Source: WVYX01 sp039592335
GTDB lineage: Bacteria; Gemmatimonadota; Gemmatimonadetes; Gemmatimonadales; GWC2-71-9
Direction of reading: 5' to 3'
Assembly (NCBI GenBank): GCA_039592335.1
Contig: JBDHBX010000015.1
Span: 1-64,000 of the forward strand
Length of the DNA: 64,000 nucleotides
Numbering within the stretch: the first letter of the stretch is position 1; each line of letters opens with the position of its first letter. Shown one piece after another: positions 8,190-19,283 of the stretch. Under the pieces are notes generated by a model. It had not been told where the DNA came from and made no database searches. It worked only from the letters and a program-made list of their open reading frames with translations. A program made the translations under genes and the position numbers.

Positions 8190-8816
8190 ATGTCCCGCAA
8201 TCCACTGCTCCTGCTCGTGCTTGCGACGGCCGCGTGCGGCACAGGGCGGCCCTACTATGACCTCAACGCGCGCGCCGACCCGATCGAGTCCCTGGCCGTG
8301 CTACCGTTCCCCGACCAGGGGCTGACACAGGTCGACTACCGCGACATCGATACCCACCTCAGCACGAAGCTCGGGCTGCGCCTGAGCGACAGGCGGGTCA
8401 TGCCGGCGCCCCAAGGGGTCTCCCGGGTGCGGGAGGCGGGGGATTGGGAGGCCTGGCGCACGTACCAGGCCGGCCCACTCTCGGTGGGGGCCCTCGACAC
8501 CACCCTGGTCATGCAAGTCGGAGCGGCCCTTGGTACCGACGTGTTCATGACCGGCGAGCTGCTCGACATCTTCCGAAAGGACGGCGAGCAACTCACGGGT
8601 AGGGGCGCCGCACAGTTCGGCAGGCCGGGTCCTGGGGAAACCCGAGTCGAGATACAGCTCTACCTGTTCGATTGTGACAGTGGCCGGCTGATCTGGCGGC
8701 ACATCGGGAAGGGCAAGCTCGTGAGCTCGTCACGCGATCCCGCGCCGCCGATCGCCGACACGGTAGCGAAGGCGATCGATGGGCTACTCGAGGATCTGCT
8801 CGGCGAGAACGGCTGA
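8190..8816 (+). CDS. Lipoprotein, GNA1162/CsgG-like
   Basis: A 208-aa lipoprotein: signal peptide with lipobox LATAAC, so C16 would be lipidated. The mature part has SLAVLPF, a strand typical of the TolB/CsgG/FlgO nucleotide-binding-like fold, then GTDVFMTGELLD and LYLFDCDSGRLIW in the order seen in CsgG-like lipoproteins. These usually sit on the inner face of the outer membrane. A lipoprotein of similar style is at 45231-45851. No operon partner is visible. Confidence 0.6.
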   Translation: MSRNPLLLLVLATAACGTGRPYYDLNARADPIESLAVLPFPDQGLTQVDYRDIDTHLSTKLGLRLSDRRVMPAPQGVSRVREAGDWEAWRTYQAGPLSVGALDTTLVMQVGAALGTDVFMTGELLDIFRKDGEQLTGRGAAQFGRPGPGETRVEIQLYLFDCDSGRLIWRHIGKGKLVSSSRDPAPPIADTVAKAIDGLLEDLLGENG

Positions 8817-8819
8817 CGC

Positions 8820-8845
8820 GGCAGCGACGCCAGACGGTCGCTGCC
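8820..8845. other. Hairpin between convergent genes
   Basis: GGCAGCGAC (8820-8828) pairs with GTCGCTGCC (8837-8845), nine perfect base pairs. There is no clear T-run, so it is only a weak terminator candidate. Confidence 0.35.
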
Positions 8846-8936
8846 ACTCCTGACAAACGCGGCTCGGAGCCGTCCGAGCCACGTCGTGCATTCTCGGTTG
8901 CGCCTCTGCCCAATCCGAGCCGCGCGCCCTATCCAC

Positions 8937-9278
8937 TCAACGCTCTGCCGTCGCCCCCCCAACCACCGCTCCCAGGAGGAGCGGGATCACGTTCATGAAC
9001 GACAGCGCCCAGGCCCCGAGGCCGGCGATCGCCGCCCAGAGCTGGCCAATAAGTGGAATCCAGCCGATGAGCGTGCCGACGATCGCCGTCACCAGGAACA
9101 ACGCTACGCCGGGCAGGAAGACGGCAACCACCGCAGGCCACAAGCCCCCGGCTTTGCGCCCCCCCACGAAACCCGCAATGAGCCCCCCGATGCCGGGGAG
9201 CCAGAAGAGCGCAATCGACAGGCCGAACATCCAGCCCATGGCGGGGCCGACGCCGCGCCGCTGCAAGGCAGTACCCAT
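8937..9278 (-). CDS. Glycine-rich membrane protein
   Basis: A 113-aa protein with about three to four membrane helices and many small-residue packing motifs (GIGGLIAGFVGG, LLLGAVVGGA). The start at 9278 (MGTALQRRG) is preceded by AGAGGG. No enzyme motif is present. It is divergent from the M16 peptidase gene. Confidence 0.6.
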   Translation of the reverse strand: MGTALQRRGVGPAMGWMFGLSIALFWLPGIGGLIAGFVGGRKAGGLWPAVVAVFLPGVALFLVTAIVGTLIGWIPLIGQLWAAIAGLGAWALSFMNVIPLLLGAVVGGATAER

Positions 9279-9519
9279 GAGACCCTCTTTGCGGTTGGTG
9301 TTCCAAGCATACACTACGGGCGGGCGCTCGGGGGGTTTCCCCAGGATGTTGCCGGGTGAAACGGCCTGGTGCCGAGGGGGGCCGCCGGCACCGGTCCCAC
9401 CTGCTAGATTTCCCCGGCATCGGAGGAGCACGCCGCGGGTCGCCCGCCCTCATTTCCCGCCTCCCCTGCACGAGGGCGCCGTCTCGCATATCTACACGTC
9501 CCAGGGAGGAATACGTCTC

Positions 9520-10847
<1,328 letters not shown>

Positions 10848-10851
<4 letters not shown>

Positions 10852-12365
10852 TGAAGAGACTCGCATTGCTGCCAGCGCTGCTCCTCGTGGTCGGAGCCTG
10901 TGAGCCGGCCGTCGAGGGCACAGTGACACTGCGCGAGACCGACTCGCCGTTCGTCGCCTTCAACGTGTGGGTGAAGGCGGGCTCGCAGGACGATCCCGCG
11001 GGCAAGGAGGGCCTCGCAGCCCTCACGGCGAGCCTTATCTCGGACGGGTCGACGACGCAGGACAGCTACGACGACATCCTGGCCAAGCTGTACCCCATGG
11101 CAGCCGGGTACGGCTACCAGGTCGACAAGGAGATGACGGTCTTCCGGGGGCGGATCCACAAGGACAACCTGGAGGCCTATTACGTGCTGTTCCGCAACTC
11201 GATCCTCTCGCCCGCGTGGAGCGAGGAGGATTTCGGGCGCGTAAAGTCCCAGACGATGAACTACCTGCAGCGCACGCGGCGGTACGGTCGTGACGAGGAG
11301 CTCTCCAAGGAGTTGCTCTTCTCGATGGCGTACGAGGGGACGCCCTACGCCCACCCCGAGGAAGGCTATGTCCAGTCCGTGGCATCCATCACACTGGACG
11401 ACGTGAAGCAGTTCTACGCTGACCACTACCTCGCGAACAACGTTGTGGTGGGAATCGGCGGTGGCTTTCCGAGAGGCTTCGTGCAACAGGTGCGTGCTGA
11501 TTTCGATGCACTGCCTACCGGCGAAGTGATGCAGCTTCCCGCGCCTCAGCCCAACATGCCCGATGGCGTGAAGGTGCTGATCGTGGAGAAGGACGTGGAT
11601 GCCACGCCTATCTCGATGGGCTTTCCGACGCAGCTGAAGCGGGGCCACGAGGACTTCTGGCCGATGGTCGCCACGAACTCCTGGTTCGGCGAGCACCGCC
11701 AGTCGTTCAGCCACCTGTACAACGTGATCCGCGAGATCCGCGGCATGAACTACGGCGACTACAGCTACATCGAGGCGTACCCGCGGGGCTACACCACGCA
11801 GGTGCCGCCCACGAACGTCTCCCGCCGCAGCCAGCTGTTCGAGATCTGGATCCGTCCGATCTCCCTCACGGCGCCGGGTAATCTGCACGAGCGTACGCTG
11901 TTCGCGACGCGGGCGGCGTGGCGGGAGCTCAAGCTCCTGGTCGATGGCGGCATGACGGAGGAGACATTGGGCGACACCAAGCAGTTCTTGCGTAACTACG
12001 CGCTGAACTGGGGGCAGACCATTAGTCGTCGCCTCGGCTACGCCATGGACGACGCGTTCTACGGCATGGATCCGGGGTATTTCCGCGAGATCCGCCCGGG
12101 CCTCGATGCCCTCACGCTGGAACAGGTGAACGCCGCGATCCAAGAGCATTTGCAGTACGACAACATGTGGGTGGTGTTCATCACCGCCGACGCGCAGGCG
12201 ATGAAGCGTAAGCTGCTCTCCGGCGTGGCCACCCCGATCACCTATGCGGGTGAGAAGCCGGCCGAGCTGCTCGCCGAAGACCAGATCATCGCGAGCTTCA
12301 CGATTCCGGTGGAGGAGGACGACATCACCATCATCGGGATCGAGGAGGTGTTCGAGGGTAACTGA
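10848..12365 (+). CDS. M16 family peptidase-like lipoprotein, non-catalytic partner
   Basis: A 505-aa partner of the preceding peptidase, translationally coupled by an ATGA overlap. It has a lipobox (VVGAC, C18). Where the zinc motif should be it reads GKEGLAAL, so no metal ligands remain, while the M16 fold and C-terminal domain are preserved. Known M16B systems pair an active subunit with such an inactive one that shapes the chamber. Lipidation should anchor the complex to a membrane. Confidence 0.85.
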
Positions 12366-12394
12366 TCGACGGTTCCACTCGTCGATTTGACAAC

Positions 12395-12429
12395 GGGGCC
12401 GGTGAGCGTAATGCTTGCCGGCCCCTTCT
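12395..12429. terminator. Terminator between convergent genes
   Basis: A 13-bp stem with two G-U-type pairs (GGGGCCGGTGAGC, loop GTAAT, GCTTGCCGGCCCC) is followed by TTCT on the plus strand. Confidence 0.65.
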
Positions 12430-12451
12430 CACGACTTCCGGAGCCTCGGCT

Positions 12452-13537
12452 CTACCGCCCGATCCGCACCGGCAGCCGCTTCTGGCCCCAATCTCCCGGC
12501 GGGCCGTCGAACACGCCAGCGCACGGCGTGCCGCACTTGGCGCAGCGCCCGTCGTCGGTGAGGTGCCAGTCCTTGAGGACGTACCAGTCGCGCGCGATGA
12601 CCACCTCGCCGCACTCGTGGCACAACGTGCTGTCGCCGGCGGGGTCGTGCACATTGCCGGTGTAGGCGTAGCGCAAGCCGTTGTCGAGCGCGATGCGGCG
12701 CGCGCGCGTGAGCGCGGCCGGCGGTGTGGGCGGCACGTCCAGCATCCGGAAGTCGGGGTGGAACGCCGAAAAGTGGAGCGGCACGTCGGGCCCCAGATGC
12801 TCCACGATCCACTGTGACAGCTCCTCGAATTCCGCATCCGAATCGTTCTTGCCGGGAATGACGAGGGTCGTCACCTCGAGCCACACGTCGGTCTCGTGCT
12901 TGAGATAGACCAGCGTGTCGAGCACCGGCTGGATGTGCCCCTTGGTGAGCTGCCAGTAGAAGTCCTCGGTGAACGCCTTGAGATCCACGTTGGCGGCGTC
13001 CATGTGACGGTAGAATTCCTCGCGCGGCTCTTCGCAGACGTAACCCGCGGTCACCGCCACGGTCTTGATCCCCCGCTCACGGCATGCCTGCGCGACGTCG
13101 ATCGCGTACTCGTGGAAGATCACGGGATCGTTGTAGGTGAACGCCACGCTAGTGCACCCGAGCTGTGCGGCCGCGTCGGCCAGGCCCTGCGGGGACGCCG
13201 TGTCGGCCAGGGTGTCGATCTCGCGCGACTTACTGATGTCCCAGTTCTGACAGAACTTGCACGCCAGGTTGCAGCCTGCGGTGCCGAACGAGAGCACCGG
13301 GCTACCGGGATGGAAGTGGTTCAGCGGCTTCTTCTCGATGGGATCCACGCAGAACCCGCTGGAGCGGCCGTACGTCGTGAGCACGACCTTGCCGTCCTGG
13401 CACATGCGCACGAAGCACATGCCGCGCTGCCCTTCGCGCATGTGACAGTAGCGGGGGCACATGTCGCACTGGACGCGCCCGTCGTCGAGCGTGTGCCAGT
13501 ACTTGGTGGGAACGACCGATGATGCGACTTCCGGCAT
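12452..13537 (-). CDS. amrS: AmrS-like radical SAM enzyme (AmmeMemoRadiSam system)
   Basis: A 361-aa pyruvate-formate-lyase-activase-type protein. An N-terminal Cys cluster (CDMCPRYC, residues 24-31) precedes the radical SAM motif C89-x3-C93-x2-C96 (CNLACKFC). FTYNDPVIF and the LVIPGKND segment are typical of the AmrS family. A zinc ribbon (CHECG, then CAKCGTPC) ends the protein. In many genomes it sits beside AMMECR1 and Memo homologues; neither is adjacent here. The substrate of the family is not established. The kinase gene ends 74 bases upstream on the same strand. Confidence 0.85.
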   Translation of the reverse strand: MPEVASSVVPTKYWHTLDDGRVQCDMCPRYCHMREGQRGMCFVRMCQDGKVVLTTYGRSSGFCVDPIEKKPLNHFHPGSPVLSFGTAGCNLACKFCQNWDISKSREIDTLADTASPQGLADAAAQLGCTSVAFTYNDPVIFHEYAIDVAQACRERGIKTVAVTAGYVCEEPREEFYRHMDAANVDLKAFTEDFYWQLTKGHIQPVLDTLVYLKHETDVWLEVTTLVIPGKNDSDAEFEELSQWIVEHLGPDVPLHFSAFHPDFRMLDVPPTPPAALTRARRIALDNGLRYAYTGNVHDPAGDSTLCHECGEVVIARDWYVLKDWHLTDDGRCAKCGTPCAGVFDGPPGDWGQKRLPVRIGR

Positions 13538-13611
13538 GGCTCAGGCCCTCAGAGGCGCCTTACTAAGGATAGGCGCAGAGGGGCCGCGTGGACACCCGGG
13601 GGTGGGCTAGC

Positions 13612-16600
13612 TCATCCCTCCAACGCGGCGAGCCGCGCCATGGCCTCCCGCGCGGCTTCCACCTGGGGCTGGAGGTGGTCATCGGCGTCGGCCCACAGAT
13701 TCACGAACCGGCCGTAGTAGTCGAGCGCCGCGTCGCGCTCGCCGCGCCGGTCGTGCAGCTGCGCGCGCCGCAGGTACCCACCGGCCTCCAGCCACGGCGT
13801 GCCGCCGAGGGAACCGTAGATGGTCAGGGCCTCCTCCTCCTCCTCGCCGTGCTGCTGCAGCAGCGTGGCCAGCGTATACCGCTCGAAGTCGTGCGGCCAG
13901 CCCCAGTTGCCGTTGATCAATGGGAGACCACGCCGCAGGTGCCCGATCGCCGCTTCGACGCTGTCAGCGGCAGCCGCCATGTGGCCCCGAACCGTCCAGG
14001 CGAGCCCTCGAAACGACCGGCCGTTCGCCGAATCTCCGCGGGCGAGCGCTCTATCCGCCACCGCCACCAGCGTATCCACAACGGCTTGCGCATCCCGTAA
14101 GCGACCCTCATGAGCGGCCAGTACGGCGGTCTCCCAGTCTCTGAGGACGCTCCGATCAAGGCGGTCCAACAGCTCCCGTGAGGCGGAATCCGTCGCCAGG
14201 CCCAGCACCCGGGCCTGGGCAACGAGAAACTGCGGGCGCCAGCTGTTCGGAGCCAGCGCGTGCCCGCGCCGGACGGCATCGAGTGCCGTCTCGATTCGCC
14301 CCCGCCGGAGGTACTCCTCCGCCGAGTGCAGCAGCGCGACGCCCCGGGTCCCGTCGTCAACCCGTGGGTTGCTCAGCGCCGCGACAACCATCATGTAGGA
14401 CGACAGCGGCCAGCGCGAGGCGCTCGAGTGGAGCAGCTGGTGGAGCAGGTCCGAGTCAACGGTGTCAAGAGCTGCGACCGCAGCTGCCGAGTCGGCTCCC
14501 GAGCCGAAGCGCAGGGGATTTGCGATCCGGAACCTGGTTGCGTATTCCGACGTCGAGTCCAGCGCCAGATATCGAGCGGTCCACTCGCGCGCGCCTATCG
14601 AATCATCTTGCGCGTGTGCGATCTCGATCAGATGGATCAGCGGCGGTGCGAACGTCGAGTCCAACGCCACGGCTCGCTCGAAGGCCTCGGCGGCACCGCT
14701 CCGCGCCCGTCCCAGCCGCGCGCCCAGATGGTAGTACGCCTCGCCGAACTCGTACCAGACCTCCAGATCGTCGGGGTAGCGCTGCGTCATGCGCTCCAGC
14801 AGCCGAATCGCCCTTGGGTCACCGTCGACGCTGTAGAGCTTGCCACCCAGGATCAGGAGGCTGTCCCGCTCCGGTAGGCCACCGCTGTGCCGCACGGCGG
14901 CAACCCTGTACGTCGAGACCTCCGCGGAAATGATGCCGAGCGACCAGCCGTAGCTCAGGCCCAGCCGGTGCAGCGCCCCGGCGAAGGTGGAGTCGGCCTC
15001 CACCGCCCGGGTGAACGCCTCCTGCGCCTCGACGAACCGCGACCGCCGGAACGCCTGCTCGCCCTCGAGGTAGGCGCGCAGCGCCGGGATCGAGGTCGTC
15101 GTGACCGCCGAGACACGCACATCGAGCTGGCCCTCACCGCGCCACACCGACTTGAGCAGCTCCACCGTCACGCGGTCGACGAGGTCCGTCATCTCATCCT
15201 CCGACCCCTCGACCGTGGCCGAGCCCTCCTTCCGGAGCCACCGGGTGGAGTAGAGATCGGCGGCCACGCGAAGCTCCTGCGGTCCCGTGCGAATCACGCT
15301 GCCGAGGATCAGATGCCCCGCACCGAGACCCCGTGCCACCTCGGCAGCCTTCTCCGGCTCGGGAAGCTCGGCTTCGTCCCCCACGGCCCTACGCCAGTTG
15401 TTGAGCACGGCTCGCGGATCGGACGAGCGGTACTCCCCCGTGCCGTCCAGCGCCGTCCCGAGCAGGTCCACCAGCCCCTCCCGCCACAGCTCTACATCGC
15501 GACCCACCACGTGAAACGGCATCACGGCGACCACGTCGTCGTGCAACTCGTGGCCCCGGTTGCGCAACCACACCACACCGAGCCCGAGCCCTCCCAGGCC
15601 GGCGAAGGCGAAGACACCGCCGAAGATGGCTCGCCGCCAGGTGAACCAGCGGTGGGGTGCGCGCCACGGGGGCACGCCTCCGCTGGGCGTCGGGGCCGCG
15701 GCCCCCCCAGCACGCACCGTTTGGAAGGCGGCCGTCATGAGAATGATGGGCAGTCCAACGAGAAGCAGCGCGACCCCGGCCGGCAGGAACCAGGCGGGCA
15801 GCCCGAGCCGCGCGATCATGAGGCCCACGGCCACCAGCACGGCCACGGAGGCCAGCGCATACACGCCCACCACGCGCATCAACCGCCCAACTCCCACGCG
15901 CTCGATCAAGACGGCGAGATCCAGAGCAGGAGCCGCCTCCACCGGCCTCGTGTCTGTCGGCGTGATTCCGCCACTCGGGGTCGTGAGAGCCTCGAGCTGC
16001 GGCAGCAGCTCCTCGATGCGTTGCCACCGATCGGCCGGCTTCTTGGCAAGGCATCGCATGACGAGATCGGCCATGCCGGGCGGAACGGTGTCGCGGTAGC
16101 GCGTAACCGGGTCCGGTACCTCGGTCACGTGGGCCGCCAGCACTTGCTGGGCGGTGTCGCCAGCGAACGGCGGGCGGCCGGCGAGCAGCTCGTAGGCGAG
16201 AGCGCCCACGGCGTACACGTCCGCCCGGTGATCGATGTTGGGATCGGCCACCGCCTGCTCCGGCGCCATATAGGCCGGTGTGCCGAGTGCGACCCCAGCC
16301 GTGGTGAGCTGCTGCCGCCCGGTCGCCTCGCTCACCGCCTTGGCGATCCCAAAGTCAGTCACCACCGCGTGCTTGCCGGAGAGGAGCACATTGTCCGGCT
16401 TGATGTCCCGGTGCACGACCCCGTGCGAATGTGCGTGGGCCAGGGCATCGACCACGTCGTGCAGAATGCGCGTGGCCTCCGCGATCGGCAGCTCACCCTC
16501 CCGTGCGAGCTTCGTCCGCAGCGACTCGCCCTCCACGTACGGCATGATGTAGTAGAGGAAACCCTCCGCCTCGCCGGAATCGATGAGCGTGAGGATGTGG

Positions 16601-16818
16601 GGGTGCTCGAGCTGCGCGGCGATCTCGATCTCGCGCAGAAAGCGGTCGGCGCCCAGGGCGGCCGCGAGATCCGGACGCAGCACCTTCACGGCCACCTTGC
16701 GGTGATGCCTGCGGTCTTCCGCCAGGTACACGGTCGCCATTCCACCACTGCCGATTTCCCGCTCGACGACATAGCGGTCGGCCAGCGCTGCTTTCAGCTG
16801 CTGTGGGAACTCGGGCAC
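13612..16818 (-). CDS. Ser/Thr protein kinase with TolB-like and TPR regions
   Basis: A 1068-aa membrane kinase. Kinase domain about 15-285: glycine loop IGSGGMATV, K45, HRDIKPDN with D138, DFG D155 and GTPAYMAPEQ. Two membrane helices lie at about 318-372 and a third at about 405-425. Next comes a VVAVMPFHVVG strand and GHLILGSV, the pattern of TolB/FlgO-like domains, and then many TPR helices with the repeated phrase AVALDSTFA/AVEADSTFA. Odd membrane topology would put the TPR part outside. Related proteins at 21273, 24383 and 57095 have the same plan. It is transcribed away from the gene at 16964, after a gap with a strong hairpin. Confidence 0.88.
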   Translation of the reverse strand: MPEFPQQLKAALADRYVVEREIGSGGMATVYLAEDRRHHRKVAVKVLRPDLAAALGADRFLREIEIAAQLEHPHILTLIDSGEAEGFLYYIMPYVEGESLRTKLAREGELPIAEATRILHDVVDALAHAHSHGVVHRDIKPDNVLLSGKHAVVTDFGIAKAVSEATGRQQLTTAGVALGTPAYMAPEQAVADPNIDHRADVYAVGALAYELLAGRPPFAGDTAQQVLAAHVTEVPDPVTRYRDTVPPGMADLVMRCLAKKPADRWQRIEELLPQLEALTTPSGGITPTDTRPVEAAPALDLAVLIERVGVGRLMRVVGVYALASVAVLVAVGLMIARLGLPAWFLPAGVALLLVGLPIILMTAAFQTVRAGGAAAPTPSGGVPPWRAPHRWFTWRRAIFGGVFAFAGLGGLGLGVVWLRNRGHELHDDVVAVMPFHVVGRDVELWREGLVDLLGTALDGTGEYRSSDPRAVLNNWRRAVGDEAELPEPEKAAEVARGLGAGHLILGSVIRTGPQELRVAADLYSTRWLRKEGSATVEGSEDEMTDLVDRVTVELLKSVWRGEGQLDVRVSAVTTTSIPALRAYLEGEQAFRRSRFVEAQEAFTRAVEADSTFAGALHRLGLSYGWSLGIISAEVSTYRVAAVRHSGGLPERDSLLILGGKLYSVDGDPRAIRLLERMTQRYPDDLEVWYEFGEAYYHLGARLGRARSGAAEAFERAVALDSTFAPPLIHLIEIAHAQDDSIGAREWTARYLALDSTSEYATRFRIANPLRFGSGADSAAAVAALDTVDSDLLHQLLHSSASRWPLSSYMMVVAALSNPRVDDGTRGVALLHSAEEYLRRGRIETALDAVRRGHALAPNSWRPQFLVAQARVLGLATDSASRELLDRLDRSVLRDWETAVLAAHEGRLRDAQAVVDTLVAVADRALARGDSANGRSFRGLAWTVRGHMAAAADSVEAAIGHLRRGLPLINGNWGWPHDFERYTLATLLQQHGEEEEEALTIYGSLGGTPWLEAGGYLRRAQLHDRRGERDAALDYYGRFVNLWADADDHLQPQVEAAREAMARLAALEG

Positions 16819-16909
16819 GAAGGGGCGCTCCGGGAGGAGAACGTGACGGGGAACATTAGGGGGGGAGGGCCCGGGACGCCAGTGCAGAGGCCGTAGTCAA
16901 TCTCCCAAC

Positions 16910-16939
16910 GAAAGCGGCGGGCCGAAGCCCGCCGCTTTC
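16910..16939 (-). terminator. Terminator with a UUCG tetraloop
   Basis: A perfect 13-bp stem GAAAGCGGCGGGC / GCCCGCCGCTTTC. Read on the minus strand the loop is TTCG closed by C-G, the very stable cUUCGg tetraloop. It lies 25 bases after the stop of the gene at 16964 and should end its transcript. Confidence 0.75.
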
Positions 16940-16963
16940 ATGATCCTCTGCCGCATCACGGCG

Positions 16964-17710
16964 TTACCGCGCCGCAACCACGTTCCAGAGATAGTCCTCG
17001 TGCGTGGAGCAGATCTGGTTGAACTCGGTGCCGGCCTCGGCCGCGTTGGCCTGGATCGCCTCGACCATCGCCGCGCGGGCAGCGAACAGCGTTGCGTAGT
17101 CGGCCGCGCTCATCGTCAGGAGCCGGCGCCACTTGCCGCCTGTGTCGTGCACCAGCCAACCCCACGAGGCGAGCTGGCCCGACGCGACCATTTGCTCGAA
17201 TATCGGGGCGAAGCTCTCCTTCACCACCTCGTCGGCTCGCCCTTCACGGCTCATGTCGCAGTAGAAGTACATGGACACCTGCGCCTGCGTCCCGGGAGCC
17301 TCGCTCGGCATCTGCGCGATCGTCTCGATCCTCCAGAGGTAGTCTTCGTGGGCACCGCAGATGGAGCTGAACTCCTCTCCGGCCTCCGGGTGGTCGCTTT
17401 GGACGGTGGAAATCACCTGGCTCTGCGCTTCGAGCGCCGCCGCCTGGTCCGCCGCGACCATGTAGCCGAGGCGCCGCACCTTTCCGCCCATCTGGTGAGC
17501 CATCCAGCCCCACCCCGAAATGGCGCCGGACTCCACCATCTGATCGTAAACCGGCGCAAACACCTGATTCACGATCTCGTCTGTGCGACTCTGGCGGGTC
17601 ATATCGCACTGGAAGTAGGTGGCCAGGACCATCTCTCCCTCCTGAGCCACCGCGGCGCTCGGTACCAGCAGCACGCCTAGGGCAACAACTGCAGCAGACC
17701 GTGACAACAT
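16964..17710 (-). CDS. Secreted protein with two tandem copies of an unknown domain
   Basis: A 248-aa exported protein (signal peptide ending PSAAVAQ). The mature part is two about 100-residue repeats. Each has Y-F-x-CDM, ADE(I/V)V, FAP(I/V)..QM, GWGW..H..GGK.RRL, AAD and ends C-x2-HEDYLW. The lone Cys, the C-x2-H pair and the aromatic residues are the best conserved, so they may bind a metal or form a disulphide. The protein at 33428-33781 is a single-copy relative. I do not recognise the family; the size and alternating pattern could suit a dimeric alpha-beta barrel. It has its own strong promoter at 17750-17778. Confidence 0.75.
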   Translation of the reverse strand: MLSRSAAVVALGVLLVPSAAVAQEGEMVLATYFQCDMTRQSRTDEIVNQVFAPVYDQMVESGAISGWGWMAHQMGGKVRRLGYMVAADQAAALEAQSQVISTVQSDHPEAGEEFSSICGAHEDYLWRIETIAQMPSEAPGTQAQVSMYFYCDMSREGRADEVVKESFAPIFEQMVASGQLASWGWLVHDTGGKWRRLLTMSAADYATLFAARAAMVEAIQANAAEAGTEFNQICSTHEDYLWNVVAAR

Positions 17711-17749
17711 GGGACACCCCCCCTTCGGATACGGGATACGGAAGCTCCC

Positions 17750-17778
17750 GTTTTACCCGTGGGAACGCCGCTTGTCAA
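17750..17778 (-). promoter_or_regulatory. Sigma-70-type promoter for the tandem-repeat gene
   Basis: On the minus strand TTGACA (17778-17773) and TAAAAC (17755-17750) are separated by exactly 17 bases. The start site would be near 17743, about 33 bases before the start codon at 17710. It lies just after the stop of the aldehyde dehydrogenase gene. Confidence 0.7.
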
Positions 17779-17785
17779 GAGGGGA

Positions 17786-19219
17786 CTACCGCAGCCAGCG
17801 AAACACCCGCCTCGCCAGCCCGTGCAACCGGCCCCGGTAGGGTGGGAAGAGGAGCCGAGCCACTGCCGGCTCGTGCTGCCGCACCACGGGACGGGCGTGC
17901 GACATGGCCAGGAACCCGTGGTAGCCGTGATAGCTGCCCATGCCGCTCGTACCCACGCCGCCGAAGGGCAGCTCGGAGCTCACGTAGTGCAGCAAAGTGT
18001 TGTTCACCATGGTCCCGCCGGCCGGGATCTCGCGCTGGAGGCGCTCGATCACCCGCTCGTCCCGACTGAACACGTACGATGCAAGCGGTTCGCCGTTTAC
18101 CCGCGCGAGCTTCACGGCCTCGCTCAGATCGCTGTAGCTGAGGACCGGCAGCACCGGGCCGAAGATCTCGTCCTGCATCACCGGCGCCCCGGCCGTGACC
18201 CCCGAGAGCACGGTGGGCGAGATGTAACGACTATCGGCATCCCACACTCCACCGACCTCGATCCGCGCGCCTCCAGCCACGGTACGCTCGATGAGATCCA
18301 CCAGCCGATCGAAGTGCGGCCGGTCCACGATCCTCCCGTAGTCGGGCGAGGCCCTGCGCTCGGTCTCGTCCCGCCCGTAGAGCTGCGCCACCGCGTCGCG
18401 CGCGGCCGCGACGAACCGCTCAACTACCGAGGAATGCACCAGCGCGAAGTCAGGCGCGATGCAGGTCTGCCCGGCGTTGAAGAACTTCCCCCACACCACG
18501 CGCTGTGCGGCAGCCTGCACATTGGCCGACGCGTCCACCACGGCCGGCGTCTTGCCACCGAGCTCCAGCGTCACCGTCGCCAGATGCCTGGCGGCGGCCG
18601 CCATCACGATGCGGCCCACCTCGGTGCCGCCCGTGAAGAAGAAGTGATCGAACGGTAGCTCGAGCAGCGTCTGCCCCACGTCGGGCCCGCCCTGCACCAC
18701 CACCACCTCTGTTACGTCGAACACCTCCCCGATCAACGACTCGAGCAGCGCCGCCGTGGCCGGCGCCTTCTCCGACGGCTTGAGCACAACGCAGTTGCCG
18801 GCGGCGATCGCGGCGACCAGCGGATTCACGATGAGGCTGAAGGGGTAGTTCCAAGGGGCCATGACGAGCACCACGCCGCGGGGCTCGTACACGATCCGGG
18901 CGGACGTGCTTACCAGCACGATCGGGGTGCGCGCTCGCCTGGTCCGCATCCAGCGCGGCAGCCGCTTGACCGCGTAGCCGATCTCCAGCAGCACCTTGTG
19001 GATCTCGGCGACCTCCGACTCGAAGGGGGAGCGGCGGAGATCCGTCCGGATCGCCTCAATGATCTCCGCCTCGCGCCGCTCGATCGCCCGTCGCAGACGC
19101 TTCAGCCGTTCGCGCCGCTCGCCGGCCGTGGTGCGTGCCATGACGGGGGCGTGCTCCCGCTGGCGGGCGAACAGTTCCTGGAATCGTGCATCACCCATTG
19201 GACCGACCACGTTACTCAT
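17786..19219 (-). CDS. Aldehyde dehydrogenase (ALDH3-like)
   Basis: A 477-aa NAD(P)-dependent aldehyde dehydrogenase. The cofactor region has APWNYPF (N123) and LKPSEKAP; the general base is E219 in LELGGKTP and the nucleophile is C253 in GQTCIAPD. Length and the TPIVLVSTSARIVYEPRGVVL stretch in the N-terminal half point to the class 3 / coniferyl-aldehyde-dehydrogenase group, which oxidises medium-chain or aromatic aldehydes. It is divergent from a TetR gene; the operators between suggest that the TetR protein controls it. The promoter was not located with confidence. Confidence 0.88.
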   Translation of the reverse strand: MSNVVGPMGDARFQELFARQREHAPVMARTTAGERRERLKRLRRAIERREAEIIEAIRTDLRRSPFESEVAEIHKVLLEIGYAVKRLPRWMRTRRARTPIVLVSTSARIVYEPRGVVLVMAPWNYPFSLIVNPLVAAIAAGNCVVLKPSEKAPATAALLESLIGEVFDVTEVVVVQGGPDVGQTLLELPFDHFFFTGGTEVGRIVMAAAARHLATVTLELGGKTPAVVDASANVQAAAQRVVWGKFFNAGQTCIAPDFALVHSSVVERFVAAARDAVAQLYGRDETERRASPDYGRIVDRPHFDRLVDLIERTVAGGARIEVGGVWDADSRYISPTVLSGVTAGAPVMQDEIFGPVLPVLSYSDLSEAVKLARVNGEPLASYVFSRDERVIERLQREIPAGGTMVNNTLLHYVSSELPFGGVGTSGMGSYHGYHGFLAMSHARPVVRQHEPAVARLLFPPYRGRLHGLARRVFRWLR

Positions 19220-19283
19220 TGGTTCGCTCGTTGGGGAGGTCCGCGCGCTGGGCGCGGTTGAGGCTCGATGGCACCAGGCAAGA

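Noticed and set aside
14887..16896. 669-codon frame opposite the TPR kinase
   Set aside because: Rich in Arg, His and Pro without structure; arises from codon bias of the kinase.
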